From: Polaromonas sp.
Lineage (GTDB): Bacteria > Pseudomonadota > Gammaproteobacteria > Burkholderiales > Burkholderiaceae_C
DNA: 64,000 nt
Assembly (NCBI GenBank): GCA_030654695.1
Contig: JAURWY010000025.1
Location: 1-64,000 of the forward strand
Reading direction: 5' to 3'
A program made the translations under genes and the position numbers. The notes beneath the pieces were generated by a model, which was not told the DNA's origin, did not search any database, and saw only the letters and a list, made by a program, of their open reading frames with translations. Shown here piece after piece: positions 35,951 through 44,869 of the stretch (position 1 is its first letter; every line of letters starts with the position of its first letter).

Positions 35951-37171
35951 TTAAGTGATGGCGTTGGCGCGCTTGATGCTGTTGATCATGGAAGACATCA
36001 GCAGGTAGGCTCGGGTTTTCTCGGGGTCTTGCGCCACGGCGCGTAACTCGTCAAACCGGGCCAGCCGTTTGGCCAGGTCCTTTTCTTCTAGGTTCTCTTT
36101 GTTTTTGATGGAGATGTTTTGCACGTACTCCATTGCCACTGTCCGGCGCTGGCGTTCATACAGGTCGAGCAGGTCAGCATTGGCCTCACCACGGAACACG
36201 CGCGCGAGTTTGTCGCCGAGATTGACCGCGTCGTGAATGCCGCTGTTCAGGCCGAAGCCACCGAGCGGGTTGTTGACGTGCGCGGAGTCACCGGCCAGCA
36301 GCACGCGCCCGACCCGAAACTGGTTGGCAACCCGCTGGTGAACCCGGTAGACGCTCTGGTGAACGATCGGATAGCGGTCGGTGTCGGGTGCGCCAATGGC
36401 GCGGTTGATGGCGCGCTGTGCAAACGGTGCGGCTAAGACCTCCTCGTCGCTCAAATCTTGACCGACCGGTAAGGTCATGCGCCACAGACCGGGTGGGCCT
36501 TTGTCGGGCATCCTGAAAAAGGCGATCCATTGCTCCGGGTCGCTGATGTAGGCGTTGTCTGCGTAGCCGAGGGGTTCAAAGTCAAAGGTCGTGCTGACCA
36601 CGCTGTAGCGTTCGGGCCAGGTGTAGCCGTCAAATCCAATCTCTGCAGCTTTGCGCACCGGGCTTTTTCCGCCGTCGGCGCCAATCACCCAACTGGCGCG
36701 CAGCACGACGTCGCCTTGTGCATTGCGGGCTTGCACGCTGACGTCATCAGGGCTTTGTGTGAGGCCGATGAATTCATGAGAAAACCGCACCTCGGCATGG
36801 GGGTAGGCTGCCAATTTTTCAAGCAGGATCGGCGTCAGTCGGTGCTGCTCTAAGTGCAAACGAAACGGGTAGGGCGTGTCCTTTTGAAGTGCCGACAAGT
36901 CCCACTCGACAATCAAGCCATGCTCGCGGTCGCGCGATTGCCAGCGCTCTACTTGGATGCCCACTTCCAGCATGGCATCGGCCACGCCATCGGGTTGCAG
37001 CATTTCGATGGTCGGTGGGTGAAATGTGCCGGCACGCAAGTCGAGGGTGGTGCCAGGCTCGGCTTCGATGACGAGCACCGGGACGCTCCGTCGCGCCAGT
37101 TCCAGCGCGCAAAGCAGCCCGACAGGGCCAGCGCCCACGATCAGAACGGGCAAGGTTGAAGTGTGTGCCAT
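35951..37171 (-). CDS. FAD-dependent aromatic monooxygenase
   Basis: A 406-residue flavoprotein of the PHBH/phenol-hydroxylase group. FAD motifs appear in order: VGAGPVGLLCALELA at residues 12-26, VIGADGGKSPVR in mid-protein, and GDSAHVNNPLGGFGLNSGIH at about residue 280. Relatives hydroxylate phenols, hydroxybenzoates or hydroxypyridines with NAD(P)H and O2. ATG 37171 (MAHTSTLPVL) is chosen because it puts the dinucleotide motif at the usual distance. It lies 28 bases downstream of an SDR gene. Substrate unknown. Confidence 0.87.
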   Translation of the reverse strand: MAHTSTLPVLIVGAGPVGLLCALELARRSVPVLVIEAEPGTTLDLRAGTFHPPTIEMLQPDGVADAMLEVGIQVERWQSRDREHGLIVEWDLSALQKDTPYPFRLHLEQHRLTPILLEKLAAYPHAEVRFSHEFIGLTQSPDDVSVQARNAQGDVVLRASWVIGADGGKSPVRKAAEIGFDGYTWPERYSVVSTTFDFEPLGYADNAYISDPEQWIAFFRMPDKGPPGLWRMTLPVGQDLSDEEVLAAPFAQRAINRAIGAPDTDRYPIVHQSVYRVHQRVANQFRVGRVLLAGDSAHVNNPLGGFGLNSGIHDAVNLGDKLARVFRGEANADLLDLYERQRRTVAMEYVQNISIKNKENLEEKDLAKRLARFDELRAVAQDPEKTRAYLLMSSMINSIKRANAIT

Positions 37172-37199
37172 ATGTGCGTGTCTGGGTTTGGTCTGTGCT

Positions 37200-37979
37200 T
37201 CAAACGGGCGAGGCAAACGACTGGCCGCCATCGACATTGAGCACGGTTCCCGAGAGATAACCCGACAGGGGTGAGCAGCTGAAGACGGTCAGGTCGGCAA
37301 TTTCTGCCGGCTCCGTCATGCGGCCAAAGGGCAGGCCTGCGGTGAGCTCTAGCCAACGGTTTTCGTCACCCAGTTTTTTCGTGGCTTGCATGCGCAACAT
37401 GCCTTCCATGCGGTCGCTTCGTGTCGGTGACGGGTTGATGCCAAAGACCCGAACGCCTTTGCGCGGGCTGGTCCCGCCGACGGCTTGCGTGAACGCCATG
37501 AGGGCGGCGTTGGCGGTTGAGCCACAGATGTATTCGGCCCGTGGTGTGGCACCGGCCATGCCGATGATGTTGCTGATCACGCCGCTGCCGCGTTGTTCCA
37601 TGACCGGCAACACTGCGCGAATCAGGTTGATGTAGCCAAAGAGTTTGAGTTCCCACGCCTGTCGCCATTTGTCGTCGCTCACATCGGCGAGTGAACCGCC
37701 CGGGATAGCGCCAGCGTTGTTGACCAAAATATCGATCTCGCCTGCACTTGACATCAATTGCGCAATGCCCTCCTTGGTCGAGAGGTCGGTCGCGATGGTC
37801 TGGGCGAGGACGCCGGTTTCTTGCTGAATGGCGAGCGCTGCTTTCGCCAGAGTCTCAGCGCTGCGTGAGACCAAAATTGGCATCGCCCCTTCCTTGGCAA
37901 AGCGCATGGCGATGGCCAGACCAATGCCCTTGGAGCCACCGGTGATCACCGCGCGTTTTCCATTGAGTTGCAAATCCAT
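37200..37979 (-). CDS. SDR-family protein lacking the catalytic lysine
   Basis: A 259-residue SDR-fold protein. The cofactor motif TGGSKGIGLAIA and the NNAGAIPGG segment are normal. The active-site region reads NIIGMAGATPRAEYICGSTA: the tyrosine is present, but the lysine of YxxxK is serine and the preceding serine position is glycine. It may be a weak or non-classical oxidoreductase; I recall such a subgroup of SDRs but cannot verify it here. The start MDLQLNGKRAV at 37979 is favoured; an open extension to 38072 would overlap the upstream gene. Confidence 0.85.
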   Translation of the reverse strand: MDLQLNGKRAVITGGSKGIGLAIAMRFAKEGAMPILVSRSAETLAKAALAIQQETGVLAQTIATDLSTKEGIAQLMSSAGEIDILVNNAGAIPGGSLADVSDDKWRQAWELKLFGYINLIRAVLPVMEQRGSGVISNIIGMAGATPRAEYICGSTANAALMAFTQAVGGTSPRKGVRVFGINPSPTRSDRMEGMLRMQATKKLGDENRWLELTAGLPFGRMTEPAEIADLTVFSCSPLSGYLSGTVLNVDGGQSFASPV

Positions 37980-38022
37980 GACGACTATCCTTGTTGGTTT
38001 AATTGAATACGAGGCGAAAAAA

Positions 38023-38901
38023 TCAGGCCGCTGGCGGCGGTACTTGTGCGCTGAACCAGTCGGCGATTTCATGTCCCTGTTTGAAGCAGACGCCAGGGGT
38101 TTGCATCAGCAAGTCGAGCATTTGCTCGAAAGAGCCAAAACGGTGGGGCACGCCAATCAGGTGGGGGTGCAAGCCGATCGCCAGCACCCGCGGGTGCTGG
38201 GGTGCTTCACGCACAAAGAGTGCCAGCGTCCGCTTCAATCGCTCGAGCATTTCGTCTGAAGAATGCTTTTCGATGGCATAGATGATCGAGTCGTTGATCT
38301 CTAAGTTGTAGGGCAGGCTGAGCAAGGGGCCATTCGCCGTGGTCATCCAATTGGGCACATCGTCAACGACCCAGTCAAAGACGTAGTCGACACCGGCAGC
38401 CTTGAGGGTTTCCGGTGTGTTGTGGCCTTCGCGCAGGCCCGGGCCAAGCCAGCCGCGAGGCCGGATCCCTGTAAATGATTCGATCATGTCCAGGCTGGTG
38501 CGAATCACTTCTTCTTCAGCACCTGCATGGTTCAGTGACTTCTGGTGCATGCCGTGGCCGATGAACTCCCAACCTGCTGCATGCATGGCTTCAGCGGCGC
38601 GCGGGTAGGCGTCAATCACGCCGGCGTTGATGCTCGTCGACGCCGGTAAGCCACGATCTTGGATGGCTTCGAGGATGCGGGGCAGACCGCAGCGCATGCC
38701 GTAATCAGCCCAGCTGAAGTTGGGCACATCGGGCACGGTTTCTTTGCCATGCGGCGGCGTGATGAGCGTGCGCGGCATCGGTGCATCAAACTGCCAGTGC
38801 TCTACATTGACCACCAGATGCACCAGGATGTTCCCCTCGGGCGGTGGCACCAAAGCCGGGCCTTCATTGGAAAAGCGATAGGGAATGCGGGGATTGGCCA
38901 T
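38023..38901 (-). CDS. Polysaccharide deacetylase (CE4)-fold hydrolase, allantoinase-like
   Basis: A 292-residue CE4-fold protein. It has the cluster NVEHWQFDAPMPRT near residue 32 and EFIGHGMHQKSL in the middle, in place of the TFDD and HTxxH motifs of sugar deacetylases. This resembles the cofactor-independent allantoinase (PuuE) branch, which hydrolyses ring amides. In an operon with an amidase and monooxygenase it may open or trim a cyclic amide. The gene lies 11 bases from the ABC ATPase gene. Confidence 0.82.
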   Translation of the reverse strand: MANPRIPYRFSNEGPALVPPPEGNILVHLVVNVEHWQFDAPMPRTLITPPHGKETVPDVPNFSWADYGMRCGLPRILEAIQDRGLPASTSINAGVIDAYPRAAEAMHAAGWEFIGHGMHQKSLNHAGAEEEVIRTSLDMIESFTGIRPRGWLGPGLREGHNTPETLKAAGVDYVFDWVVDDVPNWMTTANGPLLSLPYNLEINDSIIYAIEKHSSDEMLERLKRTLALFVREAPQHPRVLAIGLHPHLIGVPHRFGSFEQMLDLLMQTPGVCFKQGHEIADWFSAQVPPPAA

Positions 38902-38912
38902 AGCGAAGTCTT

Positions 38913-39662
38913 TCAGTGACGGATTTGACGAAGAATTTCTCGCTTCATGGCATTGAAGTCTTCGGCAGTCGTGTCTTCAATCGTGCGGGGGCGTTTGAGC
39001 GCGACATCGATACGCGCTTGAATGCGCCCGGGGCGCGCCGACATGACGTAAATGGTGTCGGCTAAAAACAAGGCTTCATCAATGTCATGGGTGACAAACA
39101 AGATGGTGGGCTTGAGTTGTTGCCAGACCGACAGCAGCAACTCTTGCATGGTCAGGCGCGTCTGTGCGTCGAGTGCGCCGAAAGGTTCGTCCATCAGCAG
39201 CACTTGCGATCCCAGCGTCAGAATGCGCGCTATGCCGACCCGTTGGCGCATGCCGCCTGAGAGTTGCACGGGCAGATGGTGTTTGAAATCCGTCAGGCCG
39301 ACGATCTTCAACATCTCGTTGGCACGGTCTTCGTAGTCCTTGGCTTTGAGGCCTTGGGTTTTGGGGCCGAAAACCACGTTTTCCCAGACGCTGAGCCAAG
39401 GAAATAAAGCGGCTTCTTGAAAAACAACGCCACGGTCTGGCCCCGGTTTGTCGATGGTTTTTCCGTGCACCGTCAGCGTGCCATTGCTGACCTGCTCAAA
39501 GCCGGCCAGCAAATTCAGCAGCGTTGACTTACCGCAACCAGAGGGTCCCAGCAAGGCGACGAATTCGCCGGACTTGATCGTCAGATCAATTTTGTCGAGC
39601 GCATGAACCGGTGGCTCTGTCGGGTAAATTTTGTCGAGTTTGTCGATGTGTATGGCGGTCAT
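38913..39662 (-). CDS. ABC transporter ATP-binding protein (SsuB/TauB family)
   Basis: A 249-residue ATPase of the nitrate/sulfonate/taurine class: Walker A GPSGCGKST, signature LSGGMRQRVGIARIL, Walker B LLMDEPFGALD, H-loop FVTHDIDEAL. The start MTAIHIDKL at 39662 is 5 bases after the permease stop; a codon 9 bases earlier would overlap it. It pairs with the permease and binding protein encoded directly upstream. The transported compound is not necessarily a sulfonate; many paralogues import aromatic or heterocyclic acids. Confidence 0.9.
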   Translation of the reverse strand: MTAIHIDKLDKIYPTEPPVHALDKIDLTIKSGEFVALLGPSGCGKSTLLNLLAGFEQVSNGTLTVHGKTIDKPGPDRGVVFQEAALFPWLSVWENVVFGPKTQGLKAKDYEDRANEMLKIVGLTDFKHHLPVQLSGGMRQRVGIARILTLGSQVLLMDEPFGALDAQTRLTMQELLLSVWQQLKPTILFVTHDIDEALFLADTIYVMSARPGRIQARIDVALKRPRTIEDTTAEDFNAMKREILRQIRH

Positions 39663-39667
39663 GGTTC

Positions 39668-40468
39668 TCAATGGTTTTGAAGGATGCGCCAGCGAAGAAC
39701 CCGCCGCTCGCTGATGACAATCAGGCGATCGCTGAGGTAGCCCATGGCGCCAATAGACACCATATCAGCCAGCACGATGTCCATGCGGCCGACGTAGTAG
39801 GCGTCCCACAGGACATAGCCCAAGCCTGACTTCACTGCCACCATTTCGGAGACGATCACGGCCGTCCAGGAGATGCCCAAACCAATCCGCAGGCCCGTGA
39901 AAATAGACGGCATGGCCGAGGGGAAAACCACCCGTCGCAAAATCTGGCTGCGGGTTGCGCCCATCATCAGTGCCGCCCGCATCAGATTGCGTTCGACGTC
40001 CCGTGCACCTTGCGTGGTGTTGACGACGATGGCGTAAAAACCACCCAAGAAGATAAGAAAAATAGAGCCCAGATTGCTGATGCCAAACAAGGCAATCGAA
40101 AACGGCAACCAAGCGGTGATGGGGATCGGCCGCAGGCATTGAATCATCGGGTCGAACAGCTGAGACGCCAGGCGGCTCCAGCCGATCATGAGCCCCAACG
40201 GCACGCCTAACAGCACGGCCAGTGCAAAGCCCTGGACCACACGCAGGCTGGAGTTTTCGACGTTGGCCAGCCAAGTTCCGCTGTAGGGATTGAGGCCCAT
40301 GCCAGCGGAGCCGAAGACCCAGTCATTCCAGCCTGCTAAAACGGCCAGCGGCGTCGGAACAATGCCGGCCATATCGGGCTGGCTGGCAGCGATCTGCCAG
40401 AAGACCAGCACGGCCGCTGGAACCAGCAGCCCCAGCATCATGAATTTCAAACGCCGCATGGTGTTCAA
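39668..40468 (-). CDS. ABC transporter permease (SsuC/TauC family)
   Basis: A 266-residue permease with about six membrane segments. The BPD_transp_1 landmarks are RAALMMGATRSQILRRVVFP (the EAA loop) and FTGLRIGLGISWTAVIVSEM. An ATG three codons after the first is an alternative start. It overlaps the binding-protein stop by 4 bases. Together with the flanking ATPase and binding protein it makes a complete importer in the middle of the catabolic operon. Confidence 0.9.
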   Translation of the reverse strand: MNTMRRLKFMMLGLLVPAAVLVFWQIAASQPDMAGIVPTPLAVLAGWNDWVFGSAGMGLNPYSGTWLANVENSSLRVVQGFALAVLLGVPLGLMIGWSRLASQLFDPMIQCLRPIPITAWLPFSIALFGISNLGSIFLIFLGGFYAIVVNTTQGARDVERNLMRAALMMGATRSQILRRVVFPSAMPSIFTGLRIGLGISWTAVIVSEMVAVKSGLGYVLWDAYYVGRMDIVLADMVSIGAMGYLSDRLIVISERRVLRWRILQNH

Positions 40469-41442
40469 CGCTTGATTTCGCGGGCCATCGAATCGTCGTA
40501 GAGTGCGGCCGCTTCTGCACCAACGTCTTTCTGAACGATCCCTTGTTTGAATGCGGCTTCGGCCAACAGGCGCACCTGCTCTTTGTTCAGTACACCACCT
40601 AGCTTGATGATCTTGGCTGATTCTTGGGTGATGGCCAGTGGCAGGCCGGTGTACTTGGCATAAGCGTCAGCGAAGAGTGCATTATTTTTAGCCATTTGCT
40701 CCTCTGCATTCAGATAGACCCACAGAAAACGACGAACGGCTTCACGTTTGTTGGTCATGGCATCACGCGACGCTGCCAGCATGCCGAGTTCGGCGCCCAC
40801 TGATTTGGATTGGCTGTACTCCAAGCCTTTCGCAAAATACGCATCACCTTCGGCGACGGCTTGCGATTCAAACGGCTCCCAAAGCACCATGGCATCGATG
40901 TCGCCGCGTTTGATGGCTTGAATGAAGGCCGTGCCGCCGCCTTGAATATTCACCGGGGTGAAGCTGTTGTACGGAATGCCGCGCTCCACCAACGTCATGG
41001 CGAATTGGAACCAAACAGCCGAGCCGGGGGCAATGCCGATGCGCTTGCCGGCAATGTCTTTCCAGTCATTGATGGTCACACCTTTGCGGACCACCAGGTT
41101 TTTGGCTGAGCCGGCCACACCGGTCAGGCCGATCAAGTTGCGGCTGCCTTGCGATGCGGCAATGGCGAGGTCGCCAGGGCCGACCGCCGAGACGTCGACG
41201 GTGTTAGACAACAGCGCGGTGCGAGCATCGGCGTAGCGAACGAACTCTGCGCGTTTGACATCGATGTTGAACTTTTTGAGTTCTTCTTCAATGTTCAGGA
41301 TGGGCGACAAATGGCCGACTTTCACAAAACCGATGGTCAGCGTTTCGCGCTGCGCCAGGGGTGCTGGAGCAGGACCGATGGCCTGCACCAGACTCGTGAA
41401 GGCCGTCAGCGTGACGGCGGCTAGGGCGGTACTGAGTTTCAT
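40465..41442 (-). CDS. ABC transporter substrate-binding protein (SsuA/TauA/NMT1 type)
   Basis: A 325-residue secreted protein: signal peptide to about LVQA, then ETLTIGFVKVGHLSPILNIE. Type II periplasmic-fold features follow (ARTALLSNTVDVSAVGPGD, IKRGDIDAMVLWEPFE). AGGAG lies 8 bases upstream of ATG 41442 and decides that start over the GTG at 41451. A 98-base gap separates it from the crotonase gene, the widest in this operon, so an internal promoter is possible though none is clear. Confidence 0.9.
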   Translation of the reverse strand: MKLSTALAAVTLTAFTSLVQAIGPAPAPLAQRETLTIGFVKVGHLSPILNIEEELKKFNIDVKRAEFVRYADARTALLSNTVDVSAVGPGDLAIAASQGSRNLIGLTGVAGSAKNLVVRKGVTINDWKDIAGKRIGIAPGSAVWFQFAMTLVERGIPYNSFTPVNIQGGGTAFIQAIKRGDIDAMVLWEPFESQAVAEGDAYFAKGLEYSQSKSVGAELGMLAASRDAMTNKREAVRRFLWVYLNAEEQMAKNNALFADAYAKYTGLPLAITQESAKIIKLGGVLNKEQVRLLAEAAFKQGIVQKDVGAEAAALYDDSMAREIKR

Positions 41443-41540
41443 GTTTAACACTCCTGTTTCGATGGATAAAAAAGCACTGAGACTTGAGAACTGACGCGGA
41501 AATCGAAAATAAAAATAGCGATGACAAGACGCTGAAGGCG

Positions 41541-42317
41541 TTAACGCCCGACAAAGCGCGCGGGACGTTTTTCGGCGAAGGCTTGTCGGCCTTCGGTGTA
41601 ATCCTGACTTTCAAAACAGGTCTTCACGGCCAGCGCTACTTTCTCTGCATCGGTGTCGGACGAGCCGGCCAGCACGGTCAGAAAAGCCAGCTTGGCGGCG
41701 GCGATCGTTAGTGGTGCGTTGGCACTCATTTGAGCGGCTGTTTCGGCAGCATGCAAAAAGCAATCGTCTTGCACACTGCTGACCAAGCCGATCTTCAAAG
41801 CATCTTGCGCGTCGCAGACACGCGCGGTATAAAACAATTCGCTGGCATTGGCCACGCCCAAAACATCGACCATGCGCTTGACGCCTTTGAGTGCGTAGCC
41901 CAGACCTAAGCGGGCCGCTGGCATGCGGAACTTGGCGGTTTTTGAAGCGTAGCGGATATCACAAGCCAACGCCAGCCCCAGACCGCCGCCATAGCAGATG
42001 CCACTGATGGCAGCAATCACGGGACGCGGAAATCCTGCCAGCGCGGTTTGGGCCTCATCGACAGCGCGGTCGTAAGCGGCGACGCCCGCCGGGCTGTTGC
42101 GCTGCTCGCCAAACTCAGAGATGTCGGCGCCGGAGACAAAGGCCCGATCGCCGTCGCCGCGCAAGACCACCGCACGCACAGCCGCATTGTTTTTCAATTC
42201 TCCCAGCAGCGCTGCCAGCTGTTGCCACATGGCCAGCGACATGGCGTTGAAGCGGCCTTCATTCGACAGAACGATCGTGGCCACATGGGCGTCGAGGGTG
42301 TAGGTGACATTTCCCAT
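41541..42317 (-). CDS. Crotonase-fold protein lacking both catalytic glutamates
   Basis: A 258-residue crotonase. The oxyanion-hole segment FVSGADISEF is typical. The two positions that hold the hydratase glutamates read YGGGLGLALA (glycine near 114) and RMPAARLGLG (alanine near 134). Simple enoyl-CoA hydration is therefore unlikely; other crotonases lacking one or both act as isomerases, hydrolases or C-C lyases. ATG 42317 lies 4 bases after the CoA-transferase stop. It probably acts on the CoA ester made by that enzyme. Confidence 0.85.
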   Translation of the reverse strand: MGNVTYTLDAHVATIVLSNEGRFNAMSLAMWQQLAALLGELKNNAAVRAVVLRGDGDRAFVSGADISEFGEQRNSPAGVAAYDRAVDEAQTALAGFPRPVIAAISGICYGGGLGLALACDIRYASKTAKFRMPAARLGLGYALKGVKRMVDVLGVANASELFYTARVCDAQDALKIGLVSSVQDDCFLHAAETAAQMSANAPLTIAAAKLAFLTVLAGSSDTDAEKVALAVKTCFESQDYTEGRQAFAEKRPARFVGR

Positions 42318-42321
42318 GGCG

Positions 42322-43518
42322 TCAGACCACGCTGTCGGTGTGAAACTGCTGAATCTCTTCAGCCGAGTAGCCCGCCTCTTGCAGGACTTCGTCAGTGTGT
42401 TCGCCCCAGCCAGGCGCAGGCGCAACGACTTTGGAGGGCGTCCGTTCCAAGGTCACGGGTTGGGTGATGTAGTGCATTTCTTTTCCAAAGTTGGTCATGA
42501 GGGTGGTCGTCACGCCGAGGTGTTTGACTTGCTCGTCTTCGAAGACTTGGGGCACGGTGTAAACCGGGCCGGCAGGGACGCCGGCTTCGTTCAGCAAATC
42601 GACCCATACAGCGACTGTCTTGGGTTTGAATATAAGGGCCAATGCCTCGTTCAGGCGTTCCCGGTGTTTAACGCGCAGCGGCTCATCGAGGAACTCGGGG
42701 TCCGTCAGCCATTCGGGTCGATCAATCAGTTGGCACAGACGCACCCAGTTGCCCTCGCCGGAGGCGCCAAGGTTGAAGACGCCGTCGCTCCCTTCGAATA
42801 GGCCCATGGGGCTGCTGGTCGGATGGTTGTTGCCGACCTGGACGGGAATGTCTTGGTCGTTCAAATAGCGTGCGGCTTGAAAGTCCATCATGGCAATTTG
42901 CGAATGCAAGAGCGAGGCGTGAACCCACTGTCCTTTGCCGGAGACTTCACGCTCGAGCAGCGCGGTCAGGATGCCCAGCGCGGTGTAAAGGCCGGCGCTC
43001 ATGTCGGCCACAGCCAGACCGGCGCGCACGGGACCTGATTCGGCGTGACCGGTGACCGACATCAAGCCGCCCATGCCCTGCAAAATTTGGTCAAAGCCGG
43101 GACGCCAGGCGTAAGGGCCGTCTTGCCCAAAACCGGAGATGCTGGCGAGGATGATGCGCGGATTGACCGCTGCCAGAGCGGCGTAGTCGACGCCGAGTTT
43201 TTTCTTGACGTCCGGTCGCCAGTTCTCAACCACCACATCGGCCTCTTTGACGAGCCGCATCAGGATGTCGAGGGCGCCCGGTTTTTTGAGGTTCAGCGTC
43301 ATCGAGCGCTTGTTGCGGTTGATGTTTTGAAAATCACCGCCCTGCCGGTTTGCCGCGAACATGGCTTCGTTGGGATCGATGCCCGGTGGGGGCTCGATGC
43401 GAATCACGTCGGCACCAAAGTCCGTCAGCATGCGCACGCAATTGGGACCGGCGCGGACCCTTGAAAGATCGAGCACGCGAAATCTTGACAATGCTTGTGA
43501 GGCTTGTATTTTGGGCAT
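42322..43518 (-). CDS. Family III CoA transferase (CaiB/BaiF)
   Basis: A 398-residue CoA transferase. RVLDLSRVRAGPNCVRMLTD at the N terminus and the catalytic aspartate in VADMSAG (about D172) are as expected. It moves CoA from a donor thioester to a carboxylate without ATP. In this operon it would activate the acid released by the amidase or ring-opening enzymes for processing by the crotonase. ATG 43518 (MPKIQASQAL) is preferred; longer in-frame starts run into the amidase gene. Confidence 0.88.
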   Translation of the reverse strand: MPKIQASQALSRFRVLDLSRVRAGPNCVRMLTDFGADVIRIEPPPGIDPNEAMFAANRQGGDFQNINRNKRSMTLNLKKPGALDILMRLVKEADVVVENWRPDVKKKLGVDYAALAAVNPRIILASISGFGQDGPYAWRPGFDQILQGMGGLMSVTGHAESGPVRAGLAVADMSAGLYTALGILTALLEREVSGKGQWVHASLLHSQIAMMDFQAARYLNDQDIPVQVGNNHPTSSPMGLFEGSDGVFNLGASGEGNWVRLCQLIDRPEWLTDPEFLDEPLRVKHRERLNEALALIFKPKTVAVWVDLLNEAGVPAGPVYTVPQVFEDEQVKHLGVTTTLMTNFGKEMHYITQPVTLERTPSKVVAPAPGWGEHTDEVLQEAGYSAEEIQQFHTDSVV

Positions 43519-43525
43519 TGAAAAG

Positions 43526-44869
43526 TCAACTTTGCAGGTGTGAAAAATGTCGTGTGATGCCGCTGATTCCGAAGCGTTTGATTTCAAGCCCATCAGCAAA
43601 GGCTAGCAAGGTTCGTTCCTCAAACGGGCGGGCGATGAATTGAGCACAGATCGGCAGGCCGCGTGCATCGCTGGCAATCGGCATCACCAGGGATGGAAAG
43701 CCCAGGTAATTGACCCAACCCATGAAGCTGTGCAGGCTGAGCAATTGTTTGACGTCGAATTCGGGGCTGCCAGGGGTGACTGCCGACCAGTCAGGCACCG
43801 GCTGTGGCAGCGCTGGCAGCATCAGAATGTCGTGGTCTTTCAGGTGCGCGTTGAAAAATGCGCGTGCGCGTGGACCGCGGTCACGCACCGCTGCTTGGTA
43901 CCAGTCCAGCGGCATCACCAAGCCTGGCAATGCGACGGCCTGAACGCTGGCCGACAGGGTGTTGTTCAGCAGCCCGCTCTGGTGCGTGGTGGCTGCTTCA
44001 TGGTGCAGCACAATCTCCGACAGCGCAGTCAACTGGCGATGCTCGGCGAGTTGACTGATGTGTTGTGTGACGCCGCAGTCATCGGCCAGCGCCGTGAGTG
44101 CCGCCGCAACGCTGTCATGCAGTCCGGTCTCTGGGATCCACGCTTTCAGCCGGGGTTCCGTCAGGGCGGGTCGTGCGCTGCCGGCGAGGGTTAACGCCTC
44201 CAGCAACTGTCGAGCATCGGCGGCTGAGCGCGCCAGCAGGCCCACGCTGTCGAGTGACGGCGCCAGCGGATGAACGCCGTCCTGGCTGATCAAGCCATGC
44301 GTGGTCTTGAGTCCGAGCAGTCCACAGGTGGCGGCTGGAATGCGCACGGAGCCGGCGGTGTCCGTGCCCAGCGCGCCATAGGCGATTTCGCTGGCTACGG
44401 CCACAGCGCTGCCGCTGGAGGAGCCGCCGACCACGGCCGCTGGGTTGAGCGGGTTGATGCAGCGCACAAAGTGGGGGTTGTCGCCGGTGGCACCGCAGGC
44501 GTATTCGGCCATGACGACGCTGGCCAGCTGGCTGGCGCCTGCTTTTTGCAATTGTTGAACGGCGGACGCTGCCGCCAAATCGGGCACAGGCCGGCCATGG
44601 TCATGGCCCAAGCCAGGGGCTCTGCCGGCGGTGTTGAAAATGTCTTTGTGCACCAGACCGATGCCCGCCAGCGCTTGGGGCTTGCCGACCGGCGCTGCCT
44701 TGCCACCGCCGTTGTCTGCGGCCTCGTCCATGACCTTTACCACGCAGTGATAGCGCAGGTCTAAATTTTTCAGTCGTTGCCGTTGAGCGCTCAGCGACTC
44801 TTGTTGCGACAGCCGTCCGAGCGCGAGCGCATGCTGTAACCCCGTGAGTGTGGCGGGCAAACTGGTCAT
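43526..44869 (-). CDS. Amidase (amidase signature family)
   Basis: A 447-residue Ser-cisSer-Lys hydrolase: K75 in GLVHKDIFNT, the cis-serine in VVGGSSSGSAVAVAS (about 150-152) and the nucleophile S174 in GTDTAGSVRIPA. It is close in length and layout to GatA/AtzE-like enzymes. The start overlaps the stop of an 81-residue protein gene by 4 bases, an arrangement like that of AtzE with its small partner AtzG. It probably removes an amide nitrogen from the imported compound or an intermediate. Confidence 0.88.
   Translation of the reverse strand: MTSLPATLTGLQHALALGRLSQQESLSAQRQRLKNLDLRYHCVVKVMDEAADNGGGKAAPVGKPQALAGIGLVHKDIFNTAGRAPGLGHDHGRPVPDLAAASAVQQLQKAGASQLASVVMAEYACGATGDNPHFVRCINPLNPAAVVGGSSSGSAVAVASEIAYGALGTDTAGSVRIPAATCGLLGLKTTHGLISQDGVHPLAPSLDSVGLLARSAADARQLLEALTLAGSARPALTEPRLKAWIPETGLHDSVAAALTALADDCGVTQHISQLAEHRQLTALSEIVLHHEAATTHQSGLLNNTLSASVQAVALPGLVMPLDWYQAAVRDRGPRARAFFNAHLKDHDILMLPALPQPVPDWSAVTPGSPEFDVKQLLSLHSFMGWVNYLGFPSLVMPIASDARGLPICAQFIARPFEERTLLAFADGLEIKRFGISGITRHFSHLQS

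Noticed and set aside
41537..41548. The palindrome GGCGTTAACGCC at the end of the crotonase gene.
   Set aside because: It is centred on the stop codon with no spacer or T-tract, and the operon clearly continues downstream.
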